DNA of 33,260 nt, taken from assembly GCF_016652235.1 (NCBI RefSeq), contig NZ_JAEPKU010000042.1:1-33260 (forward strand), given 5' to 3'. The DNA comes from Dysgonomonas sp. Marseille-P4677 (lineage in GTDB: Bacteria; Bacteroidota; Bacteroidia; Bacteroidales; Dysgonomonadaceae). Below the pieces are notes generated by a model, which saw only the letters and a program-made list of their open reading frames with translations, had not been told where the DNA came from and did not search any database. Made by a program: the position numbers and the translations under genes. Below, in pieces: positions 9,310 through 18,106 of this stretch (position 1 is the first letter of the stretch; every line of letters begins with the position of its first letter).

Positions 9310-10575
9310 TTATAAGATAGAATTATAGAAGTTTTCGATATCTTTCCATTTATAATAGGGGAGAATATCGCTTTTTACAGGAGGTATAAGGGTTTCGTTC
9401 TCGTTAAGCATAAACTTGACAATAATGTCATCTGTTTTTTTATGACGATAAAATATTATCTGTACATTCCCGGCCATCGGAGCCACTTTAAAATCACTCC
9501 ATACCTTGTAATAGTCTGTAGGATCAGAAACGCTCGCATAGCATCCTTCAAGATGTAGGAGGGATGCCAAGGGGGTAATATTGCCATCGTGACCGAAGCG
9601 TAGAGTTGCGCTTTTATTTTTCGATACGATAGTCTCATTTGCTGAGTTTATAATGTTTTTTAATAGAGGCTTGGCATCGTTCATCATTAGTCCTTTATTA
9701 GAAGCTGCATTACCACCGCAGGTATATAAAGAGTAATTACTGCATTGCCAGAGATCGAATAATTCTTCCTTATCGAATAAATCATAAAAAGAAACGCTGC
9801 TGCTTATATTCTGCATATTGCTGGCTACTCTGAATAGGGCTTGCATTGTAGACTCAGGGTTTATCCTTTTTAGAATATATGTGCTATCGGAAAAGAGTGT
9901 GTTTATAATACGGTCAGGGTGTACATGTTTGTTTACAAATTTGCGGTATTCTTCTCGCCAAGGACCTTTCGAAGATTTGAATTCTTGTGACTCTTTCGTG
10001 TCGTGACAGAGATAATTCATGTGTTTATTACTGGCTTCCCGAGTTATATTAAGAGAAGTGTTTAATTCTTTAAGTCTTTCACAAAAGGCGTCCATACTGA
10101 GTACGCAGCGCACAACCAATGTTGATCTGGCAGAAATGGATATTCCGTTACTAAAGATATCTGGGTAGTTAGTGTACATACGTTCTGCAATGCCTCGCAT
10201 CTGATCCACCCCCAGAGGGGACAGGTCTCCTCCATGCCCTTCAACTTGATTCCATACTTTTTGTAGACGAGAATATACATCTTCACCAAGAGGAGTAAGT
10301 GACTTTGCCGTATATGCCTCCTCGAATACATCGAGTATCCATTTGTAATCAGAGTCATTGACCAGATAGCGGGAACCATGGCGGCTGTAGTGACTTATAT
10401 AGAAAGGGTTATAATCTTTTGGCGGAGCTGTATAAGGCTTGATGTCGTGTACGGGGTAAGCATACTGAACCCCTCCTGTTTTTTCAGGGGTATCAAATAT
10501 TTCCTGTTTGGAAGTTTGTCCCCAAAGGGTAGTAAAATAGATGACAGCTAAAAATATCATTACTAATTTTCTCAT
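9310..10575 (-). CDS. Histidine-type (phytase/MINPP-like) phosphatase
   Basis: Branch 2 histidine phosphatase superfamily, 421 aa from the chosen start. The phosphohistidine motif YSRHGSRY places the nucleophile at H66 (R65-H66-G67). A C-terminal H329-D330 in RFGHDGN supplies the expected second His and proton donor. Relatives include acid phosphatases, phytases and inositol polyphosphate phosphatases. The HD form resembles the acid phosphatase/phytase group more than the HAE form of MINPP. The internal ATG at 10575 gives a clean signal peptide (MRKLVMIFLAV..., ending LWGQ). The upstream GTG at 10605 lies inside the -7 promoter box and is unlikely. It lies directly after susD in the PUL, so it may remove phosphate from the imported glycan or act on inositol phosphates. 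Confidence 0.82.
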   Translation of the reverse strand: MRKLVMIFLAVIYFTTLWGQTSKQEIFDTPEKTGGVQYAYPVHDIKPYTAPPKDYNPFYISHYSRHGSRYLVNDSDYKWILDVFEEAYTAKSLTPLGEDVYSRLQKVWNQVEGHGGDLSPLGVDQMRGIAERMYTNYPDIFSNGISISARSTLVVRCVLSMDAFCERLKELNTSLNITREASNKHMNYLCHDTKESQEFKSSKGPWREEYRKFVNKHVHPDRIINTLFSDSTYILKRINPESTMQALFRVASNMQNISSSVSFYDLFDKEELFDLWQCSNYSLYTCGGNAASNKGLMMNDAKPLLKNIINSANETIVSKNKSATLRFGHDGNITPLASLLHLEGCYASVSDPTDYYKVWSDFKVAPMAGNVQIIFYRHKKTDDIIVKFMLNENETLIPPVKSDILPYYKWKDIENFYNSIL

Positions 10576-10587
10576 GCCTATCGATTT

Positions 10588-10632
10588 AGAAAAAGAGTGT
10601 ATCACAAATATACTGTTTGCGATACACTTTTT
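10588..10632 (-). terminator. susD terminator hairpin with a promoter in its loop
   Basis: On the minus strand an A-rich segment and GTGTATC (right arm, 10621-10627 on plus as GATACAC) pair with GATACAC (plus-strand GTGTATC, 10596-10602). A T-rich tail follows (plus-strand AGAAAAAGA). It lies 30 nt past the susD stop and fits an intrinsic terminator. The loop of about 18 nt contains the phosphatase -7 box. Confidence 0.55.
10605..10612 (-). promoter_or_regulatory. Phosphatase gene promoter -7 box
   Basis: Minus-strand TATATTTG is an exact TAnnTTTG match, 30 nt upstream of the ATG at 10575. There is no clear -33 box. The box overlaps the alternative GTG codon at 10605-10603, which argues for the downstream ATG. 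Confidence 0.55.
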
Positions 10633-10657
10633 AGGTTTATATTTTTAGTTATTTAGG

Positions 10658-12247
10658 TTAATATCCGGTATTTTGCTTCATATTGGAGTTTGCACTCAGG
10701 TCTGTTTCGGGTATCGGGTACAAATTGTATTTTGTGTCAATAGCTTTACCTTCTGCTACACCACCTTTAAATTCCCATAGGTAATCGCCTGATGTAAATT
10801 TATCAAAGCGGATAAGGTCTGTGCGGCGTGTACATTCCAGATGTAGTTCTCTGGCCCGTTCATCCAAAATGAAGTTCAGAGTTAATTGTCCTGCATTTAT
10901 ATCTCCCGAATTGTTACCATAAGCGCGCTGGCGTACCTTGTTTACGTAATTGAGAGCATTTGCGGAGGCATTTCCTTTCGAATCGGTTCCTCCTCTCAAG
11001 ACAGCTTCTGCATACATCAGGTATATTTCGGATAGACGAAACAATGGAAAATCGGTTGAGGCTCCGTCGGCTGCGGTGTTTGATGCTGCCTTACCATCAT
11101 CTGTGAGGTTAGTCCATTTCTCGAAAAGGTAACCTGTGAATGCATCTTTCATCGTTGTAACATACTGAGATTGCCCTTTTTTGAAGAACATGGCTCTTTT
11201 GTCTCCATCATCAAATTTGGAAGTTAGAGCACCTTTTGCCCTGAATGAAGTCCATCCGCTTTCCACTCCGTAATCAGCCGGATTCTGTTCTTTGTTTGAA
11301 CTTGAAACTGCTGCACAGATAAGATATGAAGTTGCGCCCCAGCTCACTGTATGCGTGGCATCGATAGAGAAGGCAAATATAATTTCATTTGTTCTTAGAT
11401 GATTATCTGCATTAAATAATAGTGGATAATTATTTTCCAATGTAAATGGATTGCTGATGATTTTATTGCAGGCATCTATACATTCCGTATAATAAGATTT
11501 GTCTGTATATACTTCTGCATTGAGATAAAGTCTTGCCAATAATGAATTTGCTGCTGCTTTACTCACGCGCCCGTATTCAGCCTGTGATGATTCCGGTAGT
11601 TCAATTTCGAGTGCAGACAATTCTGAAATAAGGAAATCAAACACCTGTTTTTGTGAATATTGAGGAGGGAAAAATCCTCTTATACCTACAGGATCGGCTT
11701 CAGTAACAAACGGTATATTCCCAAATAGATCTAATGCATGCGAATAAGCTAGCGCTCTTAAGAAACGAGCCTCAGATCGGAAGGACCGTAGCTTCGTTTT
11801 TTCTGAATCTGAAAAACCGGATATCCGATCTTCTGTTGCATTGCGTAAAAACTCGTTACAAATAGAGATTGTGAAGTATATTTGATAGTACATGTCCGAT
11901 ACAAAAATGTCCGATGCATCCCATTTATGCTGGCAGATATTGTATATTGTTCCCGACCATGTATATGCCACTTCATCGGTAGGTAATTCCTGTAGGTTTA
12001 TGTATGAGCGCATGTAGTCATAGCCCTTATTCGTTGAAAAATCGGCATTTCCTCCACCCTTTTCTTGCCCACAGATAACAAAAGAAGCATATAACTTGGC
12101 TAGTGCCATCTTATAATTTTCTACACTGGTGTATACAGTTTTACCTGTTTCTTCTATATGCGGATATTGATCCAGATCGCCTGTACATGATGTAAATAAG
12201 CCTGTAAAAAGGATACTCATCAAAAATATATGTCGAATGATTTTCAT
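10658..12247 (-). CDS. SusD/RagB family glycan-binding lipoprotein
   Basis: SusD-like surface lipoprotein, 529 aa. A lipoprotein signal peptide ends in LFTSC with the lipidated Cys at 21. The rest is the helical, TPR-containing SusD fold. Family-like segments include EARFLRALAYSHALDLFGNIPFV near residues 135-160, AANSLLARLYLNAEVY near 210-225, the C-terminal FPLFRLSEIYLMYAEAVLRGG, and FILDERARELHLECTRRTDLIRF. SusD proteins form the lid over the SusC channel and capture oligosaccharides. The start lies 27 nt after the susC stop, so the two are co-transcribed. The ligand cannot be read from the sequence. Confidence 0.95.
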   Translation of the reverse strand: MKIIRHIFLMSILFTGLFTSCTGDLDQYPHIEETGKTVYTSVENYKMALAKLYASFVICGQEKGGGNADFSTNKGYDYMRSYINLQELPTDEVAYTWSGTIYNICQHKWDASDIFVSDMYYQIYFTISICNEFLRNATEDRISGFSDSEKTKLRSFRSEARFLRALAYSHALDLFGNIPFVTEADPVGIRGFFPPQYSQKQVFDFLISELSALEIELPESSQAEYGRVSKAAANSLLARLYLNAEVYTDKSYYTECIDACNKIISNPFTLENNYPLLFNADNHLRTNEIIFAFSIDATHTVSWGATSYLICAAVSSSNKEQNPADYGVESGWTSFRAKGALTSKFDDGDKRAMFFKKGQSQYVTTMKDAFTGYLFEKWTNLTDDGKAASNTAADGASTDFPLFRLSEIYLMYAEAVLRGGTDSKGNASANALNYVNKVRQRAYGNNSGDINAGQLTLNFILDERARELHLECTRRTDLIRFDKFTSGDYLWEFKGGVAEGKAIDTKYNLYPIPETDLSANSNMKQNTGY

Positions 12248-12274
12248 TTTGCTATTGATTTTATTGGTTATAAA

Positions 12275-15244
12275 TTAGAATTGTAAACCTACATTTATAG
12301 AATAGACTCTTGCTCGAGGATAGAAAGATGACTCTATACCTTGGTATATTTCAGGATCAACTCCCGAATATCCGGTTATAGTAAACGCATTCTGAACCAT
12401 GCCTGTTATATTCAGACTGCACCAAGGTGATATCTTACCGAAGTTGTATCCTAGACTAATATTATCCATTTTAAGGAAGTCTCCGCTCTCTAAATAATAA
12501 TCAGATAAGTATTGAAGATTCTTAAAGCCTGTTTCAAGATAACTTTTCGAAAGATTATTGATTTGTGCCGTATTCCACGACAGAACCTCCGAGGCTCCTA
12601 GTTTCATTGCATTGTTGTTAAAAACTTTAGCTCCAACGCTTGCTCTTAGAGAGAACCCTAGTGACCATTTTTTGTAGCGAAGCTGGCTATTCATACCGAA
12701 TAAGAAATCGGGTATAGGTGAGCCGGCAGCATAGCGGTCGTCAGAATTGGTCAGTTCATCTTTGTGTAGATCCTCGTATTTGCCTTCTATTGGTTTTCCA
12801 TTATCGTCATATACTTGTTTATAAAGATAGAATGTATATGGAGTGTACCCTTCTTTCATTATTTGAAGGTAATTTCCACCCGATGTAGCTCCTACATATG
12901 TTATAGGCGTTTTAGCCCCTTTTACTAATGATAGATTTGTAATCTTCATTTTTTGCCATGTCATATTATAAGCAACATTCCATCCCCAGTCTTTAGAGTC
13001 GATAAGAACACCATTTAAGGTAAGCTCTATGCCTTCACTCTTCATATTACCGATGTTAGTAGTCACATTTTTATCAAAGTTGGCTCCTGCCGGAGATGGT
13101 ACTGTGGCTAATAGGTCTTTTGTTTTACGTGTGTAATAATCTATTTCGCCCGAAAGTTTGTTGTTGAATAATCCAAAATCCAGGCCGATATTATACGATT
13201 GAGTGCTTTCCCATTTCAGGTCTGGAACATAAGCTTCCGGACGGTAAGTATAATAGTATTTATCTCCGAAAAGATATTGCGCACCATCCTGACTTATGGT
13301 GTATCTTGGGATGTAACTATAATCGTCTACCCCATCTTGTTGGCCTGTAATACCATAGCTGAGGCGTAATTTCAGGTTACTTAAAGCATCTGCATTTTTC
13401 AGAAAATTTTCTTCTTTTATGCGCCAAGCTAAAGCGACAGAAGGGAATGTACTCCATCTGTTATCTTTAGAGAATCGTGAAGAACCGTCTTGACGAACTG
13501 TCGCAGTCAGTAAGTATCTTGAATCGAATGTATAATTCAAGCGTCCGTAATAAGATAGCAGGGTATGCCTGTTATCGGTAGCAGCTACGGCCGATTGTAT
13601 TTCTCCGGCCACATTAACTTCCTGATAAAATTCAGAACGGGATTTCCATTTTTGATAATCATATCCGGCAGTAAAGTCTATTTTACTTTTTATATCTTTC
13701 AGATCTTTTGCATAATTTAAATAGAATGTAAATAATTGATTATCCTTTTCCTGTGGCCCATATCCATAGTTACGGCCTCCTGTTGTGTAGTATTGAGCGG
13801 CTTCAGCGGGAACAGAGATATTACCTTTTCCCTTGGCATAATCATAGCCTAAAACCATATGTGCTCTTAGTTCAGGCAAGAAGTGGAACTTATAATCAGC
13901 ATCGAAGTTTCCGACAAATCGTTTTACATCACTTTTCGAGTCGTATTGTTTTAACAGGCCAACCGGATTCACCACTTGTCCGGCAATAGAAGGAGTTCCT
14001 TTAGATGGCTCGAGAGGTTCATTATAACCTCCGAAATCATTATTGCCTGAATATACTCCGATTGTAGGGTTATATGCAGCAGCATTGTAAATAGCTCCTG
14101 TATTGGCAAATCTATTGTTATTTACAGATCCTTTGGCATTTACATTGATCTTTAAATGATCGTTAAAGAGCGATGGAGACAATGTAATGCTACCGGTGAA
14201 GCGCTCAGCATTGTCTGTTTGTAGTATCCCGTTTTGATTATAGTATCCTGCTGATAATCGGATAGGCATATTTTTAGTAATGCTTGTGGACACACTCACA
14301 TTATTATCCGTACCATAAGCAAGTTGAAATATTTCGTCGTTCCATGTTGTATTCTGATTCCCTAATAATGCTTTTTGTGCATCAGTACCGATAGAATTTA
14401 TAACAGAACGATATTCATCAGCATTTAGCGTACTGCTATATTTTATTAATTGTTGTACAGAATGTGTGGTTGAGACGTCTATCTTCAGTCCCTTTGATCC
14501 TTTTTTTGTAGTTATCATAATAACGCCGTTAGATGCTCTTGACCCATAAATAGCTGTAGAAGATGCATCTTTTAGTATTGTCATGTTTTCGATATCAGCC
14601 GGATTTATCATGCTCAGAAAGTTGCCACTGTTGCCACTGATACCACCTGTTTCCAATGGGACTCCATCAAGAACGATGAGAGGATCGTTGCTGGCATTTA
14701 GCGATGCTCCACCACGAATACGAATTGTGCTTCCCGATGTAGGTGAACCACTACTTGAAACAATTTGTACACCGGCAACTTTACCGTTTATCAATTGTTC
14801 AGGTGAATTTATTAAACCTTGATTGAAATCTTTACTGCTGACACTGGTAATAGATCCTGTCAAATCTTTCTTTTGTTGAGTTCCGTAGCCAATAACAATT
14901 ACTTCGTTCATTAGCTGCTCCTTCGGTTGCAGTGTTATGTTAAATGTTTTTCCGGATGAAACAGTTACTATTTGCGTTTCGTATCCTAAATAAGAGTATT
15001 CCAGTTGGTTTTTATCTTCGGGCAGATTTATAGAATATCTACCATCAAAGTCTGTTGTTGTACCCAAAGTTGTTTCTGAAACTTTCACTACAGCTCCGAT
15101 TATTGGCTCTCCGGTTTCATCTATTACGGTTCCGGTCACCGTTTTTGACTGGGCAGCTACCACTAAAGGAGCCATAAGCAGTAAAGCCAACGCTAGAATA
15201 TAGCGAAATGAGATTAGTTTTTTGTAGTAATTACAATTTTTCAT
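12275..15244 (-). CDS. SusC/RagA family TonB-dependent transporter
   Basis: Outer-membrane TonB-dependent oligosaccharide importer, 989 aa. A signal peptide ending LVVAAQ is followed by a carboxypeptidase-regulatory-like domain (KTVTGTVIDETGEPIIGA... to YLGYETQ) and the SusC-type linker EVIVIGYGTQ. Next is the plug with SIRGGASL-like IRIRGGASLNASNDPLIVLDG. A 22-strand barrel follows, ending in the aromatic VGLQF. There is no N-terminal STN domain, so no anti-sigma signalling. An upstream ATG (15274, ten residues more) is possible, but the ATG at 15244 gives a more usual signal peptide. It is paired with SusD downstream and follows the GH-A gene by 147 nt. No promoter box is seen in that gap, which suggests co-transcription. 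Confidence 0.95.
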   Translation of the reverse strand: MKNCNYYKKLISFRYILALALLLMAPLVVAAQSKTVTGTVIDETGEPIIGAVVKVSETTLGTTTDFDGRYSINLPEDKNQLEYSYLGYETQIVTVSSGKTFNITLQPKEQLMNEVIVIGYGTQQKKDLTGSITSVSSKDFNQGLINSPEQLINGKVAGVQIVSSSGSPTSGSTIRIRGGASLNASNDPLIVLDGVPLETGGISGNSGNFLSMINPADIENMTILKDASSTAIYGSRASNGVIMITTKKGSKGLKIDVSTTHSVQQLIKYSSTLNADEYRSVINSIGTDAQKALLGNQNTTWNDEIFQLAYGTDNNVSVSTSITKNMPIRLSAGYYNQNGILQTDNAERFTGSITLSPSLFNDHLKINVNAKGSVNNNRFANTGAIYNAAAYNPTIGVYSGNNDFGGYNEPLEPSKGTPSIAGQVVNPVGLLKQYDSKSDVKRFVGNFDADYKFHFLPELRAHMVLGYDYAKGKGNISVPAEAAQYYTTGGRNYGYGPQEKDNQLFTFYLNYAKDLKDIKSKIDFTAGYDYQKWKSRSEFYQEVNVAGEIQSAVAATDNRHTLLSYYGRLNYTFDSRYLLTATVRQDGSSRFSKDNRWSTFPSVALAWRIKEENFLKNADALSNLKLRLSYGITGQQDGVDDYSYIPRYTISQDGAQYLFGDKYYYTYRPEAYVPDLKWESTQSYNIGLDFGLFNNKLSGEIDYYTRKTKDLLATVPSPAGANFDKNVTTNIGNMKSEGIELTLNGVLIDSKDWGWNVAYNMTWQKMKITNLSLVKGAKTPITYVGATSGGNYLQIMKEGYTPYTFYLYKQVYDDNGKPIEGKYEDLHKDELTNSDDRYAAGSPIPDFLFGMNSQLRYKKWSLGFSLRASVGAKVFNNNAMKLGASEVLSWNTAQINNLSKSYLETGFKNLQYLSDYYLESGDFLKMDNISLGYNFGKISPWCSLNITGMVQNAFTITGYSGVDPEIYQGIESSFYPRARVYSINVGLQF

Positions 15245-15391
15245 AGTTACAATGTTTATATTTATTAAGGACATTACATTAAGTTATTTCATGGTATTAT
15301 AGCCTTTAGTCCATAAGATTATCTATTCCACATGATAAGTGCAACGGCAATGTGTTTTTGATTTAGATATGTGTTAAATATTATTCATAAT

Positions 15392-17953
15392 TTATTTAAG
15401 CCATATACTTCCCAGTTCGAAGCTTGTATTTTCAGATACATTATCAATTGTAGACATTTGAATTATCTCAATTTTTGAGACATCGAAAGGGATTGAGGTA
15501 TCCGGAGTGAAACTCCTTTCGAGAAAAGTAGGATAAGGTGCCGGCAGTAATATTGTTTTATCCTGTATCAGGTCGGATAGTCTCACCTCGTATATTTGTT
15601 TTTCTTTGTCTAAATTAAGTGCAGTGGTGTATGTGAATCCATCGGATGTAACAAAGCCAACCTTCAGCTTCTTCAGATCAATCGCATTTTTGATATTTAA
15701 GTAAAGTATTTTTGCTACCATCAGGGCATCTTTGCGGGTATTTACATCGTCTTTGATATATTTTCGCCAAAAGAAACGGGCTTCCGTATCATTTGTTTTA
15801 AAGTTAAATATCATACTATTAGACTCTGTTAGATTTTCTTTGATGCTTTTCAGAATATATGATGTTTCCGGAATGGCATATGTTTCTATCTCTTTGTTTT
15901 CATTTGTTATTTTTATCAGTTGCACAGGACTATTTTCATCAACAACTTTACTTTCCCAATATTTATTTTGGATATAGTCCCAATCCAATGGATTACCTTC
16001 TGTTTGTCCCGGAAATGTATAATTTTGTTTGCCTTTACATACAATGATATTATATCTGAAAATACCGCTTGTTATCATATCAGTTGGTATTTGGGCTTGA
16101 TAGGTGTATCCCTCTTTACGTTTCATTTTTATATATGGGTTTGTTGCCGACCAGAATGATACTTTATCTGTATAAATGATTACCGAATCGGGAAACGAAG
16201 GCCCTACTATTTGCGCTTCGATATTTAATGGCTTGTTTGTTTCAACCACTTTCGCAGGCTGATGCACTACGGAGAATATTTTAGCATGTGCTTCGGGAGC
16301 GACAAATTCGCCTAGAGTAATATTATTCCATTTTGTATTACTATTCCATGTTTTGACTGGGGTATATCCGTTTTTTGTCAGAAGATATACACCCGGTTTT
16401 ATTAGAAAGCTTGCCCCATTCGATAACCTATCCGAAGCATTTTCTTTATTGATAGTTGCAATCGTGAAATTCTCTCCTAAATCGGGTAGTCTGATTTCCA
16501 TATTCCATTCGTTCCAAGCTATAGTAACAACCTCTTTCTTTAAAGAAGGTTTACTAAAAGGGTCATTTATCTGAATGGCATCCGGCATGACTTCCAACCG
16601 CCATAATCCGTCTTCTAATTTATCTATAAAGTAAGCTCCTGTACCTTCATATTTTATTAAAGGAGAGTTCCCGCATCCTGCTATCGATTCGAGTTTGTCG
16701 GCCATAACAGGTGCTGAATTTGTATTATTAGAGTAAAAGAATTTTTCAGGTGTATTCATTTCGCTTAAATCTTGCTCATAGCTTACACGAAAAGCATCGA
16801 AAATAGTGTCGTTCGGGTATTTTGCATACTTCCTATTCATTGGAATATTATAAGCAATCTCCGCTGCAATCTTCATGCTGATGGCTTTTCCCGGGGTATA
16901 TGCCAGATTGAGAAAATGTGTCTGATATTCAGTATTGGCCCAAGCTATATCGATGGGGTCATACGCGAATTGTGTTATCCACTGAAATCGTTGAGAACGG
17001 AAAGTGCGTGTCATAGCAGGATACATATATGAATAAGTAATATCCGCCGGATCGTATTCGTAAACAGCTTTTGCTTTTTTGTCAAATCCTTTAATATTAT
17101 CAAAAGGAATATTGTAAGTATCTACATATGGAAGAAAATTTCCCTTTCGTGTTTGTCCTGCTACTAATCCAATCGGATACCATTGATAAGTAGTCCCTTG
17201 AATCTTTGTGTTGAAATATGCCTGCACATGAGGCATATTATGGCTTACATTATAAAATATAGGCTTACTATTTCCAGCTTTCTCCAGAGCACTTAGCATT
17301 CTGTTTATATAATCTTCTGTCTGCTGGGGAGTATCCATGTGGCAAGGCTCATTGTTGATCTCGAAACCGACGATATAAGGATCATCCTTATACGACTGTT
17401 GTGTATAAGGGTTCATGTGTTTTACAAACTGAGAAATATAATTTGCCTGTGCGTTTATGGCTTTTTTATCGCTATGTATTTTACATTTATCGTAGAGATA
17501 GGAAAAGGCCCCATTATTCTCATTCCTTTCGGGATAGCCATTTCCAAAATTTGTCATTGTTGTAATCAAAACTCTTATATTACGTTCTCTGAGTTTTGCG
17601 ATAAGATAATCGAGGAGATCGAGATGCTCATTTTCTATCAACTGTCCGTCCCCATTCGAAATTTCCACATCCCATACATGTATACGGTATGCATTGAAGC
17701 CTAAACGGGAAAAATGATATACATCTTTATCTATAGCCTCTTTATGGCTCTTCCCTATATAATTGATTGCACGGTAAGCATGGGCAAACGGTAATGTGTA
17801 GTTTACCCCGTAAAAAGAGGCTTCCTTTTGGGTATCAGACCATCGCATTGTCCCACTCTTATCTATATAGATAGTTGGAATGCTTTGTACCTTTTGGGCA
17901 TAAGCTGAAAAGGTAAACGATAGGCAACATAGTATTACGAATAATAATTTCAT
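15392..17953 (-). CDS. Secreted clan GH-A glycoside hydrolase (GH5-like), family unassigned
   Basis: Exported 853-aa protein with a signal peptide ending AYAQ (1-20). A TIM barrel (about 30-420) has clan GH-A hallmarks: YGVNY near 48, GFNAYRIHVWD near 85-95, the acid/base motif FEINNEP with E202, and a plausible nucleophile E299 in AVYEYDP. The remaining 430 residues look like beta-sandwich or accessory domains and are far longer than a simple GH5 enzyme. Clan GH-A enzymes hydrolyse beta-linked sugars (mannan, glucan, galactan) with retention. I cannot name the family or the substrate. It is the first gene of the PUL operon, behind the probable HTCS operator, and precedes susC. Confidence 0.72.
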   Translation of the reverse strand: MKLLFVILCCLSFTFSAYAQKVQSIPTIYIDKSGTMRWSDTQKEASFYGVNYTLPFAHAYRAINYIGKSHKEAIDKDVYHFSRLGFNAYRIHVWDVEISNGDGQLIENEHLDLLDYLIAKLRERNIRVLITTMTNFGNGYPERNENNGAFSYLYDKCKIHSDKKAINAQANYISQFVKHMNPYTQQSYKDDPYIVGFEINNEPCHMDTPQQTEDYINRMLSALEKAGNSKPIFYNVSHNMPHVQAYFNTKIQGTTYQWYPIGLVAGQTRKGNFLPYVDTYNIPFDNIKGFDKKAKAVYEYDPADITYSYMYPAMTRTFRSQRFQWITQFAYDPIDIAWANTEYQTHFLNLAYTPGKAISMKIAAEIAYNIPMNRKYAKYPNDTIFDAFRVSYEQDLSEMNTPEKFFYSNNTNSAPVMADKLESIAGCGNSPLIKYEGTGAYFIDKLEDGLWRLEVMPDAIQINDPFSKPSLKKEVVTIAWNEWNMEIRLPDLGENFTIATINKENASDRLSNGASFLIKPGVYLLTKNGYTPVKTWNSNTKWNNITLGEFVAPEAHAKIFSVVHQPAKVVETNKPLNIEAQIVGPSFPDSVIIYTDKVSFWSATNPYIKMKRKEGYTYQAQIPTDMITSGIFRYNIIVCKGKQNYTFPGQTEGNPLDWDYIQNKYWESKVVDENSPVQLIKITNENKEIETYAIPETSYILKSIKENLTESNSMIFNFKTNDTEARFFWRKYIKDDVNTRKDALMVAKILYLNIKNAIDLKKLKVGFVTSDGFTYTTALNLDKEKQIYEVRLSDLIQDKTILLPAPYPTFLERSFTPDTSIPFDVSKIEIIQMSTIDNVSENTSFELGSIWLK

Positions 17954-17988
17954 GGCTTTTTACGGTTATAGTAAATTGCGAATAATGA

Positions 17989-17996
17989 CAAATTTA
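17989..17996 (-). promoter_or_regulatory. PUL operon promoter -7 box
   Basis: Minus-strand TAAATTTG exactly matches TAnnTTTG and lies 35 nt upstream of the GH-A gene ATG. There is no -33 match at the normal 19-nt spacing (18016-18019 is TATA), as expected for a promoter that needs an activator. Confidence 0.65.
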
Positions 17997-18024
17997 GGGT
18001 GTTAGTATATTTTATATATAGACC

Positions 18025-18056
18025 AAATTGGACATATAGTAATATAAATTAGACAT
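18025..18056 (-). promoter_or_regulatory. Tandem direct repeat, probable HTCS operator
   Basis: On the minus strand, ATGTCTAATTT (18056-18046) and ATGTCCAATTT (18035-18025) match at 10 of 11 bases and start 21 bp apart, two helical turns. They lie about 43-53 and 64-74 bp upstream of the predicted start site, abutting the missing -33 box. Tandem sites of this period suit an AraC-type dimer such as the HTCS output domain encoded just upstream. Confidence 0.6.
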
Positions 18057-18076
18057 GAAAAAGATTTAACTAATAT

Positions 18077-18104
18077 GATTTTATATTTTAATGGGTATAA
18101 AATC
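18077..18104 (-). terminator. AT-rich hairpin after the first HTCS gene
   Basis: GATTTTATA (18077-18085) and TATAAAATC (18096-18104) form a perfect 9-bp stem with a 10-nt loop, directly after the HTCS stop. The downstream tail on the minus strand is only moderately T-rich, so termination may be partial. Confidence 0.45.
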
Positions 18105-18106
18105 AA

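Noticed and set aside
10576-10605. GTG start adding ten residues to the histidine phosphatase
   Set aside because: The codon lies within the -7 box, upstream of the likely transcription start, and the extension spoils the signal peptide.
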